Shown here: piece after piece, positions 1 through 8,231 of the stretch
Layout of the letters: each line of letters opens with the position of its first letter
Position numbering within the stretch: the first letter of the stretch is position 1
NCBI GenBank assembly: GCA_016788485.1
Contig: JAEUSV010000068.1
Coordinates: forward strand, 1 to 57,382
Source of the DNA: Flavobacteriales bacterium
GTDB lineage: Bacteria > Bacteroidota > Bacteroidia > Flavobacteriales_F > PHOS-HE28
Reading direction: 5' to 3'
Length of the DNA stretch: 57,382 nucleotides
Notes under the pieces: model-generated
Database searches by the model: none
What the model was told of the DNA's origin: nothing
What the model saw: only the letters and a program-made list of their open reading frames with translations
Translations under genes and position numbers: made by a program

Positions 1-690
1 CGCGAGCCCGGCCACGCCGACCGCAGCTACCGCAGCATCGCGCAGGAGATGTTCGGCCTGGCCGACGCCGCCACCATGAGCGCCAAGAAGGACGCGCTGG
101 TGAACATGGGCGGCTTCCTCACCCTGCGCGACGACCGGCTCGCGGACGAGATCACGCAGCTGCTCATCATCACCGAGGGCTACACCACCTACGGCGGGCT
201 CTCGGGCCGCGACATGGAGGCGGTGGCGCAGGGACTGAAGGAGGTGTTCGATCCGGACTACCTGGACTACCGCATCACCAGCACGCGCTACCTGGGCGAG
301 CACCTCATGGCCCTGGGTGTGCCCATCATGCGGCCGGTGGGCGGCCATGCGGTGTACGTGGACGCGCGGGGGCTATACCCGCACATCCCGGTCGATAAGT
401 ACCCGGGCCAGGCGCTGGTGTGCGAGCTGTACCGCATCGGTGGCATCCGTTGCGTGGAGGTGGGCTCGGTGATGTTCGGCAAGTACGACCACGAGGGGCG
501 CCTGATCCCCGCCGCCATGGACCTTGTGCGGCTGGCGATCCCGCGGCGCGTGTACACGCAGAGCCACATCGACCACGTGGTGCAGAGCTTCGGACGCGTG
601 GTGAAGGAGCGCGACCGCGCCACGGGTTTCCGCATCACGAAGGAGCCGCGCTTCCTGCGGCACTTCACCGCGCACTTCGAGCCGGTGTAG
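1..690 (+). CDS. Tryptophanase or tyrosine phenol-lyase, C-terminal part (5' end cut by window)
   Basis: The reading frame is open from base 1, so only the C-terminal ~229 residues are present. The product is a PLP-dependent beta-eliminating lyase that cleaves tryptophan to indole, or tyrosine to phenol, with pyruvate and ammonia. It shows the REPGHADRS segment and the SAKKD motif (bases 79-93), which holds the lysine that forms the Schiff base with PLP, followed by the conserved VNMGGFL stretch and EGYTTYGGLSGRDM. Which of the two substrates it uses cannot be decided from this half: the lysine motif is tryptophanase-like, while the VN-GGFL stretch is closer to tyrosine phenol-lyase. It converges on dinB across a 99-base inverted-repeat gap. 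Confidence 0.9.
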   Translation, partial: REPGHADRSYRSIAQEMFGLADAATMSAKKDALVNMGGFLTLRDDRLADEITQLLIITEGYTTYGGLSGRDMEAVAQGLKEVFDPDYLDYRITSTRYLGEHLMALGVPIMRPVGGHAVYVDARGLYPHIPVDKYPGQALVCELYRIGGIRCVEVGSVMFGKYDHEGRLIPAAMDLVRLAIPRRVYTQSHIDHVVQSFGRVVKERDRATGFRITKEPRFLRHFTAHFEPV

Positions 691-789
691 CAAGACACGC
701 GCTCCAAGGCTCAAGGTTCAAGTGGTCAAGTTCGTACGCATGATGCACCTTGATGGCTTGTGTCTTGACACTTGTGACTTGAGACTTGC
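691..789. repeat. Imperfect inverted repeat built from CAAG/CTTG units
   Basis: The gap between the two convergent genes consists of CAAG-containing units on the left (about 691-730) and CTTG-containing units on the right (about 754-788). The segment 708-730 pairs with 764-785 with roughly 18 of 22 matches, and CAAGACA at 691-697 can pair with TGTCTTG at 761-767. The composition is clearly less G+C-rich than the flanking genes. A long stem could act as a two-way terminator for the facing genes. There is no T-tract, so that role is inferred. Confidence 0.55.
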
Positions 790-2007
790 CTACGTCCGCC
801 TGTTCGCCAGCAGCACGGGCGCCTGTCCGTCGAAGGGGTTGTCCATCCGGCCGATGCTCTTCGCATCCATGCCGCTGGCGCGCATCACGGTGCGGTCGCC
901 GAAGCGCTTGCGGACCCTGTCCATGGCCTGGTAGAGGCTCATGGCCTCCTCGGTGTCGGCGAAGGCGTCCATCTGGTGCCCGCCGCCCACCAGGTGGCTG
1001 AAGCGCACACCGATCAGGCGGATGCGCTGGCGTCGGTCGTACAGCGCGCGGAACAGTTCGTGCACCACGGGCAGGAGCAGGTGGTCGCACGCGGTGTAGG
1101 GGATGCGTTGCTGCCGCGTGTGGGTGTTGAAGTCGGCGTAGCGGACCTTCACGGCCACGCAGCTGGTGAGCTTGCCGCCCTTGCGCAGCTGGAAGGCGAG
1201 GCTCTCGGCCATGGCGGTGAGCATGCCGTGCAGCTTGGGCACGTCGATGGTGTCGCGTTCGAAGGTGCGCTCGGTGCTGATGCTCTTGCGTTCGTGCCAG
1301 GCCACCACGGGGCTGTCGTCGATGCCGTTGGCCTTGCGCCACAGCACGGGCCCATGCTCGCCCAGCAGGCGCTGCATCAGGTCGATGGGCACCTCCTGCA
1401 GGGTGTGGATCCTCGCCACGCCCATGCTGCGCAGCAGGTGCGCTGTCTTCTCGCCCACGCCGGGGATGCGTTCGATGGGCATGGGCGCCAGGAAGGGCTT
1501 CTCCGTGCCGGAGGGCACCTGCAGTGCGCCCGCGCCCTGCTTGGCCTCGCCGGTGGCCACCTTGCTCACCGTCTTGTTGATGCTGAGCCCGATGCTGTTG
1601 GGCAGCCCCGTCTCGTGCGCGATGCGCTGGCGCAGCTCCGTGGCCAGCTTCCAGCTGCCGTGGAACCGGTCGGTGCCGGTGAGGTCCACGTAGAACTCGT
1701 CCACGCTGCTCTTCTCGAAGAGCGGCACGTGCGCGCGGATCACCTCGGTCACCTCATCGCTCTTCCGCAGGTACAGCCCGCTGTCGCCGCGCAGGATGAT
1801 GGCCTCCGGGCACAGCTGCTTGGCCAGTTTCATGGGCATGGCGCTGCGCACCCCGAAGGTGCGGGCCTCGTAGCTGCAGCTGGCCACCACGCCGCGGTCG
1901 CTGTCGGCGCCGATCAGCACCGGGCGGCCTTCCAGCTTGGGCTCCCGCAGCCGCTCCACGCTCACGAAGAAGGTGTTGAGGTCCAGATGGAGGATGGTCC
2001 GTTCCAT
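790..2007 (-). CDS. dinB: DNA polymerase IV (Y-family translesion polymerase)
   Basis: This 405-residue protein has the normal length and order of a Y-family polymerase that copies past damaged bases. The N-terminal HLDLNTFFVSVE holds catalytic Asp9, and SVDEFYVDL holds Asp103-Glu104, the same positions as in E. coli DinB. The PGVGEKTAHLL helix-hairpin-helix of the thumb lies near the middle, and the little-finger domain follows. There is no obvious C-terminal beta-clamp motif, though the tail (PVLLANRRT) is short and could hide a weak one. The gene is divergent from an S24/XRE repressor 195 bases away, which suggests damage-controlled expression. Confidence 0.95.
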   Translation of the reverse strand: MERTILHLDLNTFFVSVERLREPKLEGRPVLIGADSDRGVVASCSYEARTFGVRSAMPMKLAKQLCPEAIILRGDSGLYLRKSDEVTEVIRAHVPLFEKSSVDEFYVDLTGTDRFHGSWKLATELRQRIAHETGLPNSIGLSINKTVSKVATGEAKQGAGALQVPSGTEKPFLAPMPIERIPGVGEKTAHLLRSMGVARIHTLQEVPIDLMQRLLGEHGPVLWRKANGIDDSPVVAWHERKSISTERTFERDTIDVPKLHGMLTAMAESLAFQLRKGGKLTSCVAVKVRYADFNTHTRQQRIPYTACDHLLLPVVHELFRALYDRRQRIRLIGVRFSHLVGGGHQMDAFADTEEAMSLYQAMDRVRKRFGDRTVMRASGMDAKSIGRMDNPFDGQAPVLLANRRT

Positions 2008-2033
2008 GGTCTTTGAATGACGGAATACGCGTC

Positions 2034-2052
2034 AATTTGCATCCGATAAATT
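2034..2052. promoter_or_regulatory. Possible repressor operator between dinB and the S24 repressor
   Basis: AATTT at 2034-2038 and AAATT at 2048-2052 form a 5-bp inverted repeat with a 9-base spacer. It lies inside the divergent intergenic region and covers the -33 element and spacer of the promoter read toward the repressor gene, a normal place for an autoregulatory operator. The arms are short, so chance is possible. Confidence 0.3.
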
Positions 2053-2066
2053 AGTCATTATGTTTG
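2036..2066 (+). promoter_or_regulatory. Bacteroidota-type promoter for the S24 repressor
   Basis: TTTG at 2036-2039, a 19-base spacer and TATGTTTG at 2059-2066 match the Bacteroidota sigma consensus (TTTG near -33, TAnnTTTG near -7). Transcription would start near 2070, giving a leader of about 130 bases before the preferred ATG at 2203. Confidence 0.6.
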
Positions 2067-2202
2067 CGCTGCCGGAAATCCGATCGCTGCATTGGCGAGA
2101 ACCACGTCGCTGGTGCACGGTCCCTTCCGGATGGAGATGCCGCGCCAGCGGCCTGGTCGCAAGCCCACGGAAGACCGAACGAACGAACAACCGCATATCA
2201 CC

Positions 2203-3030
2203 ATGGCAAGCCCTGTTTTCGGAGCCAACCTGAAGCTCCTGCGCCAGCGCCGCGGCCGCTCCCAGGAGGAGACGTCCATCGCGCTCGATGTGAAACGTTC
2301 CAGCTACAGCGGGTACGAGAACGGCAGCGCCGAGCCCTCGTTCGATCTGCTGGTGCGGATGAGCGATTACTTCAAGGTGAGCATCGACAAGCTGCTGAAG
2401 GACGACCTGACGGCCTTGAGCGAGAGCCAACTGGGGATCCTGGAGCGGGGCGGCGACATCGACCTCAGCGGCCGGCGCCTGCGCGTGCTGGCCACCACGG
2501 TGGACCGGGAGGACCGCGAGAACGTGGAGCTGGTGCCCGAGAAGGCCAAGGCCGGCTATGCGCTGGGCTATGCCGACCCGGAGTACATCAGCATCCTGCC
2601 CACTTTCCAGATGCCCTTCCTGGCGCGCGACCGCAAGTACCGCACCTTCCAGATCAGCGGCGACAGCATGCCCCCGGTGGCCGATGGGTCCTGGGTCACC
2701 GGTGAGTACGTGCAGAACTGGCAGACCCTGCGCGACGGCCAGCCCTACATCGTGGTGACCAAGGACGATGGCATCGTGTTCAAGGTGGTGTACAACCAGC
2801 TGAAGGACAAGGGCACGCTGCTGCTGTGCAGCACCAATCCGCTGTACGCGCCCTACGAGGTCCCTGTGGGCAACGTACTGGAGGTGTGGAAGTTCGTGCA
2901 TTTCATCAGCAGTGAGCTTCCCGAGCCGAACCTGAGCCGGGATGAGCTGGCCAAGAGCGTGGTGGAGCTGCGCAAGGAGGTGGGTCACCTGCGGCTCGCC
3001 ATGGAGCAGCAGGGCAGGTTGCCCCTCTGA
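2203..3030 (+). CDS. XRE-family repressor with LexA-like S24 self-cleavage domain
   Basis: The 275-residue protein has an N-terminal helix-turn-helix (about residues 4-65; RSQEETSIALDVKRSSYSG is the recognition region) and a C-terminal S24 peptidase fold. The catalytic pair is visible: Ser155 in SGDSMPP and Lys194 in GIVFKVVYN. Ala117-Gly118 in KAKAGY is a candidate cleavage bond. A coiled tail (about residues 243-270) follows. The family responds to DNA damage by cleaving itself. I start at ATG 2203 because the helix-turn-helix begins right after it; an in-frame ATG at 2092 would add 37 poorly conserved-looking residues. Divergent dinB is the likely target. It is not a canonical LexA, whose DNA-binding domain is a winged helix. 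Confidence 0.88.
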   Translation: MASPVFGANLKLLRQRRGRSQEETSIALDVKRSSYSGYENGSAEPSFDLLVRMSDYFKVSIDKLLKDDLTALSESQLGILERGGDIDLSGRRLRVLATTVDREDRENVELVPEKAKAGYALGYADPEYISILPTFQMPFLARDRKYRTFQISGDSMPPVADGSWVTGEYVQNWQTLRDGQPYIVVTKDDGIVFKVVYNQLKDKGTLLLCSTNPLYAPYEVPVGNVLEVWKFVHFISSELPEPNLSRDELAKSVVELRKEVGHLRLAMEQQGRLPL

Positions 3031-3072
3031 GGCCACCTTGGACTGTGGGAAACTTCCTGAGCCTCCGAGCGC

Positions 3073-3100
3073 TTGCGCAAGGGGGAGGTGGTTAGTTTTG
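3073..3100 (+). promoter_or_regulatory. Promoter upstream of the large T9SS protein
   Basis: TTG at 3073-3075 and TAGTTTTG at 3093-3100 match the Bacteroidota -33 and -7 elements with a slightly short 17-base spacer. The gap from the box to the ATG at 3150 is 49 bases. Confidence 0.5.
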
Positions 3101-3149
3101 AGCGCCCGCGGGTAAGGGTGACCTGTGCCCATCGCGGTGTCATAACTCT

Positions 3150-6100
3150 ATGAACGACATGGAACGTCGATACGCTTCGTTTTGCGCCAAGGGAATGGTG
3201 GCGGCCGCTGCGGCCTTCTGGCTGGCAGGGGTGCCCGTGAGCGCCCAGTTGAACATCGTAGCGCCCAACACCGCCTACACCGTGAACTTCGATGGCACGG
3301 TGGCCGGTGTGGCCAACGGTGCGTTCAATGGGACCGGGTTCCAGCCCGCGCCCACAGCCGGTCGCCTCGATTCCGATGCGTGGGCCATCACCGGCTGGAG
3401 CGATGGCGACCTGGCCTTCGGAGGCACCCGGATCACCTCGGGCACCGATTACCGCCGGGGCGCATCGGCCGTGGCCGTCACCACCGGGGGCATCTACTCC
3501 TTCACCGGTGCCGGCATCACGGGCAACGCGTTCGGTATCCAGCCCGGTGGCGCCGATTGGGCGCCCGGTACCATGACCCTGCGCATGGTGAACAACACCG
3601 GCAGCACGCTCACCCAGATCGCGGTGTCGTACAACGCGTACTACCGCGACGACCAAGGCCGTTCGAGCTCCTTCAACTTCAGCTACTCCTCCGACAACGC
3701 ATCGTACACCGCCGTGGGCGCGCTCGATGTGGTCTCGCCCGTGGGACCCGGTGGCGCCGCCTGGGTGCAGCAGCCGCGTTCCACCACCATCACCGGCCTC
3801 TTCATCCCCAATGGCGCCTCGTTCTACATCCGCTGGAGCGGTGCGGATGTGGGCGGTGCCGGCAGCCGTGATGAGTTCGCCCTCGATGACATCGTGATCA
3901 CGGCTCAGGCATACACCATGGTGCGCCTCACCGCCAGCAGCAGCTCGGCCAGCGAGGATGCCGGCACCACCACGGTGACGGCCTCCATCGTGAATCCGGA
4001 CCCGGTGATCCCCACCACGGTCGACCTGGCGCTGACCTCCGGTCCGGCGGCACGCATCGACAACTACACCACGCAGACCCTCAGCTTCCCCGGCGGCAGC
4101 CTGGCGAACCAGAGCGCGACCATCACCATCAGCGACAACGGCGCGTGCGATGGCGACGCCACCCTGGGCTTCCAGTTGCAGAACGTGGCCGGAGGCAACA
4201 ACTCCAGCATCGGCAGCCCCTCCACCCATACGCTCACCATCACCGACAATGAGACGGAGGCCGCCTCCTTCGTGCAGAACTTCGACAACGGCGGCGTGGA
4301 CGGCTGGGTGGTGACCGCGGGTGCGGGAGCGATCAGCTCGAACACCGGGGGAAGCGACTTCCCGGCCAGCCAGCGCGTGCTGAGCGCTCCGGCATCCTGG
4401 CAGGTGATCAACGGCACCGCCACGCTCGATCTCACGGCGGTATCCACCTTGGACTGGAGCAACGTGGTGATCACCGCGCGGCTCAGCTCCACCTCGACCA
4501 GCGGGACCAACGGTGCGGATGGAAGTGATGATGTCCGCTTCTTCGTGAACATCAACGGCGGTGGGTTCCCGGTGACCCCCGATATCACCGTGGCAGGCAA
4601 CACCAATGCGCGCTGGGGGTATGCGACCGGCACGGGCGTCGCTTCAGGCACCGCGGGCACTCCGGCATCCTTTGCTCCGGCCGGTGGTGGTGACCGGACC
4701 ACGGACGGCTACAGCACCGTGCAGATCAGCGTTCCGGGGAACCCGACGAGCGTGGCCCTGCGCGTGGTGGCGTTGAACAACAATGCCGCTGAGATCTGGA
4801 ACATCGAGGACGTGCAGATCACCGGCACCCTGTGCCAGCCGATCTACTTCAGCCGTGCTTCGGGCAGTGAGGCTTCGGCCACCTGGAGCACCTCGCGCAC
4901 GGGCAGCCCCGCGCCGGCCGCGGTGACCTTCAACAAGAACGCGAGCATGGTGGTGCAGAGCGGGCACGTGGTCACCACCACGGGCGCCAACTTCGATGTG
5001 CGCGACCTGGTGCTTGAGACCGGCAGTTCGATGACCCTGGGCGGCACGACCACCCTGGGCGTGAACGGCACCGAGTGCACCGCGGATGGCGGTCTTGTGG
5101 CGGCGAACGACCACATCAAGCTGCTCTTCTCCGCCGCGGGAACCCTTGGTGGCATCACCGGCACCCTCGCGGTGAACGACCTTACGGTGGACGGTGGAGA
5201 TGTGACGCTGGGCTTCAACACGCTCAACATCACCGGGACCCTGCAGGTGGACAGCGGCGATTTCAACGCCAATGGCAATGCGGTGGTACTGGTGAGCAAT
5301 ACCAGCGGTACCGCGCGCCTGGGTCCTGTGGGCGTTGACGGCTCCTACACCGGCAACATCACCATGCAGCGCTATATCCCTGGTGGGGTCACCGACTGGC
5401 GCCTGCTGGCCAGCCCGGTCTCCGGCCTCGACTTCAACTCGTGGAAGGATGACTTCTTCACGGCCGGCTTCCCGGGGTCGAACTACCCGCCCTTCTACGT
5501 GAACAACGTGCTGTGGCCGAGCATCCGCGAGTACGACGAGACCAACACCGGCGCGCTGTCGAGCGATGGGCTCATCGGCATCGGTAACATCACCGACGCC
5601 ATCACGGTGGGCCAGGGCTTCGCGGCCTACAGCGGCACCACGCTCGGTGGCACTACACCGTTCACGATCGACATGATCGGCGCCCCCACCGTGGCCGCCA
5701 CGCCCTTCACGCTGCCCATGACCTGGACCAACACCGGCAATGCCGCGGTCGACGGGTTGAACCTCGTGGGCAACCCGCTGCCGTCGCCCATCGACTTCAG
5801 CCTGATCTCCCTGGGTGCCGACGTGGACAACTTCTACTACATCTACAAGCCGGGAGCGGGCACCAACGCCGTGTGGGACGAGACCAACAGCCTGGGTACG
5901 CTCGGCACCAACGGCAACATCCAGAGCAGCCAGGCCTTCTGGCTGCACGCGACGGGCGCCGCCCTGACCACCACGGTCTCCGAGTCGGCCAAGGTGCTTG
6001 AGCCCAGTGCCGGCGGCATCTTCAGCCAGCAGGTGGACGACCGCCCTAAAGTGCGCCTGCGCTTGAACAACACGGCCAATGACTTCGTGGACGAGGCCAT

Positions 6101-7445
6101 CGTGCACTTCATCAGCGGCGACCCCGCCACGGGCGCCAGCGACATCGCCAAGTTCCCCTTCGTGCACCCCGAGGCCGTGTCCATCGCCACGCTCTCCACC
6201 AACGGCGACCCCATGACCATCAACGCCTATGGGACGCTCACCAGCACGTACGACATCCCCGTGGAGGTGGATGTGCAGGTGGACGGCGACTTCGCGATCA
6301 CCAGCAGCGACCTCGGCGAACTGGCCGGCACGGCCTGCCTGGTGCTTGAGGACCTTCAGACGGGAATCAGCACCAACCTCAGCGAAGGGGCGGTGTACAC
6401 GTTCTCGATGAACGCGGCCGATCCGGTGACGCCTGCGCGCTTCGTGCTGCATGTGTCCGTGGCCGCGAGCCGCGAGGCCACGGCGCTCACCTGTGCTGGC
6501 GCGAACGATGGCGCCATCACTGTCGCTGGCACCGGTACCGGTCCTTGGGATTACGTGCTGGCCGATGCCTTCGGTACCGTGCTTGCCCAGGAACTGGGCG
6601 CCACCGGCAGCCATGTGTTCGGCAACCTCGCCCCGGGCTCCTACCAGGTCGCGGTGAACGGATCATCCAGCTGCGGCGCCATCTCGGCCGCGGTGGTGGT
6701 GGACAGCCCGCTGCCGCTCGCTGCTGCGGCCACCGCTACGGGGGCCACCTGTGCCGCCTCGGCCGATGGCGGCGTGAACGTGGATGTGCAGGGTGGCACC
6801 GCGCCGTACACCTACGCCTGGTCCAATGGCGATCTCGGCGAGGACCTGGTGAACGTGCCCGCCGGCAGCTACACGCTTGCCCTTACTGATGCCAATGGCT
6901 GTGCCTACAACATGCCTGCCGCTGTGGTGTTCGCCGGCGCGGGCCCGGTCGCGACCTTCACGCCCAGCGCCACCACGGTGCTGGTCAACGAGCAGGTGGA
7001 GTTCTTCAACGCCAGCACCTCCGGCGCGTTCTACACCTGGGACTTCGGCGACGGACAGACCTCGAACGATGCGGAGCCTACGCACCTGTTCACACTGCCT
7101 GGTCTGTTCAACGTGACGCTGACCGTTGAGGAGGGCGATTGCGTGGCCCAGCACACCGAGGTGATCGCGGTGAGCACCTCCACGGGTGTCACCGAGCTCA
7201 GCACCGATGGCGTGCTCGCCTGGACCGAGGGTGGCCAGTTCGTGGTGCAATGGCAGGGCCTCGAGGCCTCCGGCGTGCAGGTGGACCTGCTGGACGCCGC
7301 TGGCAGGGTGGTCGCCCAGGACCGTGCACAAGGCACCATGGGGCGCATGACCATCGATGGTCAGCGATTGCCCACCGGTGTGTACCTGCTCCGTCTCGTC
7401 AGCGGCGATGCCCAACGAACCGTTCGCCTGCCGCTGGTGCGCTGA
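3150..7445 (+). CDS. Large T9SS-secreted adhesin-like protein (Calx-beta, SprB-type, PKD, sorting domain)
   Basis: This 1431-residue protein starts with a signal peptide ending near VSAQ (residue ~33). A Calx-beta-like region spans about residues 260-365 (SASEDAGTTTVTASI). The middle holds a long beta-rich region. Two SprB-type repeats lie at about 1105-1185 and 1190-1262; the second carries GGTAPYTYAWSNGD and LTDANGC. A PKD domain follows at about 1268-1345 (YTWDFGDGQTSNDAEPTH). The last ~85 residues are a type A T9SS sorting domain (LPTGVYLLRL, ending PLVR), which sends the protein through the outer membrane to the surface. No catalytic motif is visible, so an adhesive or gliding-related surface role is inferred from the repeats. 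An alternative ATG lies at 3159. Confidence 0.85.
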   Translation: MNDMERRYASFCAKGMVAAAAAFWLAGVPVSAQLNIVAPNTAYTVNFDGTVAGVANGAFNGTGFQPAPTAGRLDSDAWAITGWSDGDLAFGGTRITSGTDYRRGASAVAVTTGGIYSFTGAGITGNAFGIQPGGADWAPGTMTLRMVNNTGSTLTQIAVSYNAYYRDDQGRSSSFNFSYSSDNASYTAVGALDVVSPVGPGGAAWVQQPRSTTITGLFIPNGASFYIRWSGADVGGAGSRDEFALDDIVITAQAYTMVRLTASSSSASEDAGTTTVTASIVNPDPVIPTTVDLALTSGPAARIDNYTTQTLSFPGGSLANQSATITISDNGACDGDATLGFQLQNVAGGNNSSIGSPSTHTLTITDNETEAASFVQNFDNGGVDGWVVTAGAGAISSNTGGSDFPASQRVLSAPASWQVINGTATLDLTAVSTLDWSNVVITARLSSTSTSGTNGADGSDDVRFFVNINGGGFPVTPDITVAGNTNARWGYATGTGVASGTAGTPASFAPAGGGDRTTDGYSTVQISVPGNPTSVALRVVALNNNAAEIWNIEDVQITGTLCQPIYFSRASGSEASATWSTSRTGSPAPAAVTFNKNASMVVQSGHVVTTTGANFDVRDLVLETGSSMTLGGTTTLGVNGTECTADGGLVAANDHIKLLFSAAGTLGGITGTLAVNDLTVDGGDVTLGFNTLNITGTLQVDSGDFNANGNAVVLVSNTSGTARLGPVGVDGSYTGNITMQRYIPGGVTDWRLLASPVSGLDFNSWKDDFFTAGFPGSNYPPFYVNNVLWPSIREYDETNTGALSSDGLIGIGNITDAITVGQGFAAYSGTTLGGTTPFTIDMIGAPTVAATPFTLPMTWTNTGNAAVDGLNLVGNPLPSPIDFSLISLGADVDNFYYIYKPGAGTNAVWDETNSLGTLGTNGNIQSSQAFWLHATGAALTTTVSESAKVLEPSAGGIFSQQVDDRPKVRLRLNNTANDFVDEAIVHFISGDPATGASDIAKFPFVHPEAVSIATLSTNGDPMTINAYGTLTSTYDIPVEVDVQVDGDFAITSSDLGELAGTACLVLEDLQTGISTNLSEGAVYTFSMNAADPVTPARFVLHVSVAASREATALTCAGANDGAITVAGTGTGPWDYVLADAFGTVLAQELGATGSHVFGNLAPGSYQVAVNGSSSCGAISAAVVVDSPLPLAAAATATGATCAASADGGVNVDVQGGTAPYTYAWSNGDLGEDLVNVPAGSYTLALTDANGCAYNMPAAVVFAGAGPVATFTPSATTVLVNEQVEFFNASTSGAFYTWDFGDGQTSNDAEPTHLFTLPGLFNVTLTVEEGDCVAQHTEVIAVSTSTGVTELSTDGVLAWTEGGQFVVQWQGLEASGVQVDLLDAAGRVVAQDRAQGTMGRMTIDGQRLPTGVYLLRLVSGDAQRTVRLPLVR

Positions 7446-7465
7446 TGCGAGCCACGCTAGCATTT

Positions 7466-7497
7466 GAAAGGCCCTCCCCCCGGAGGGCCTTTCGTTT
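7466..7497 (+). terminator. Rho-independent terminator after the T9SS gene
   Basis: AAAGGCCCTCC (7467-7477) and GGAGGGCCTTT (7482-7492) form a perfect 11-bp stem with a 4-base loop, followed by CGTTT. It ends the T9SS transcription unit. Confidence 0.88.
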
Positions 7498-7525
7498 ACG
7501 GGACCGTGCGGCCGGGCATTGCTCG

Positions 7526-7533
7526 TACCTTGG
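7526..7533 (+). promoter_or_regulatory. -7 box of the lipoprotein gene
   Basis: TACCTTGG resembles TAnnTTTG with one mismatch and ends 12 bases before the ATG at 7546, directly downstream of the preceding terminator. No clear TTG lies at -33. Confidence 0.4.
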
Positions 7534-7545
7534 CCGGACGAACCC

Positions 7546-8226
7546 ATGTCCATGACACGTCTGCGTGCGCTTTTTGCCCTGGTCGCTGCCGCTGCGCTGC
7601 TGAGCAGTTGCCTCACGATCGAGGAGAACTACACCTTCAAGAAGGATGGGAGCGGAACCATGGAGTACGTCATCGATCTCAGCGCGTTCGCGGACCTGAT
7701 GAAGTCGATGGAAGGCCTGTCCGATGGGAAGAGCTCCACCGACGGCATGGGCGAGATGGACATGAAGGAGGAGTCGGCCCGACTGAAGGCCATCAAGGGC
7801 ATCTCGAAGGTGAAGGTGAAGGAGGAGAAGGACGGGTTCGTCCAGCGCCTGAGCTTCCGTTTCGCCGACATCAACGCCTTGAACGAGGCCTTGAACGTGC
7901 TCATGCCCGACAGCACGGGCCAGCAGCAGGGCTTCTTCAACTGGGAGGGCAATACGCTTGTGCGCCACACGAACCGGTTCGCGGAGGAGCTGGGTGGCGA
8001 CATGGCCAGCGGGGAAGAGGGCGATAGCACCGACGTCTCCGGCATCCTCAAGACCATGCAGTACAAGTTCAGCTACACCTTCGCCGAGGACATCGGGGAG
8101 GTGGGCATCGCCGAAGGCGTGCTGCGCGAGGACCCTTCGGCCCGCCAGGTGAAGCTCAGCACCGACTGGTCCGTGATCATGAAGGACCCGCAGGCCCTCG
8201 ACATGCGGATCGCCGTGAAGAAGTAA
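7546..8226 (+). CDS. Lipoprotein of unknown function
   Basis: The 226-residue product has a lipoprotein signal peptide with the lipobox LLSSC (cysteine at residue ~22), so it should be anchored in the periplasm or outer membrane. The mature part is charged and mixed alpha/beta (YTFKKDGSGTMEYVIDLSAF, then a lysine/glutamate-rich stretch). I do not recognise a function; similar lipoproteins occur in Bacteroidota. The start is set at ATG 7546 because the extra 9 residues of the longer frame (MLVPWPDEP) would spoil the signal peptide. ATG 7552 is also possible. The HD-domain gene follows 5 bases later. Confidence 0.7.
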   Translation: MSMTRLRALFALVAAAALLSSCLTIEENYTFKKDGSGTMEYVIDLSAFADLMKSMEGLSDGKSSTDGMGEMDMKEESARLKAIKGISKVKVKEEKDGFVQRLSFRFADINALNEALNVLMPDSTGQQQGFFNWEGNTLVRHTNRFAEELGGDMASGEEGDSTDVSGILKTMQYKFSYTFAEDIGEVGIAEGVLREDPSARQVKLSTDWSVIMKDPQALDMRIAVKK

Positions 8227-8231
8227 GCGCG

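Noticed and set aside
2092-2202. Upstream start for the S24 repressor
   Set aside because: The added 37 residues precede a complete helix-turn-helix and look non-coding. ATG 2203 is the better start, though the upstream one is not excluded.
2203-3030. Calling the S24 regulator LexA
   Set aside because: The DNA-binding domain is an XRE-type helix-turn-helix, not the winged helix of LexA. Only the cleavage domain is shared.
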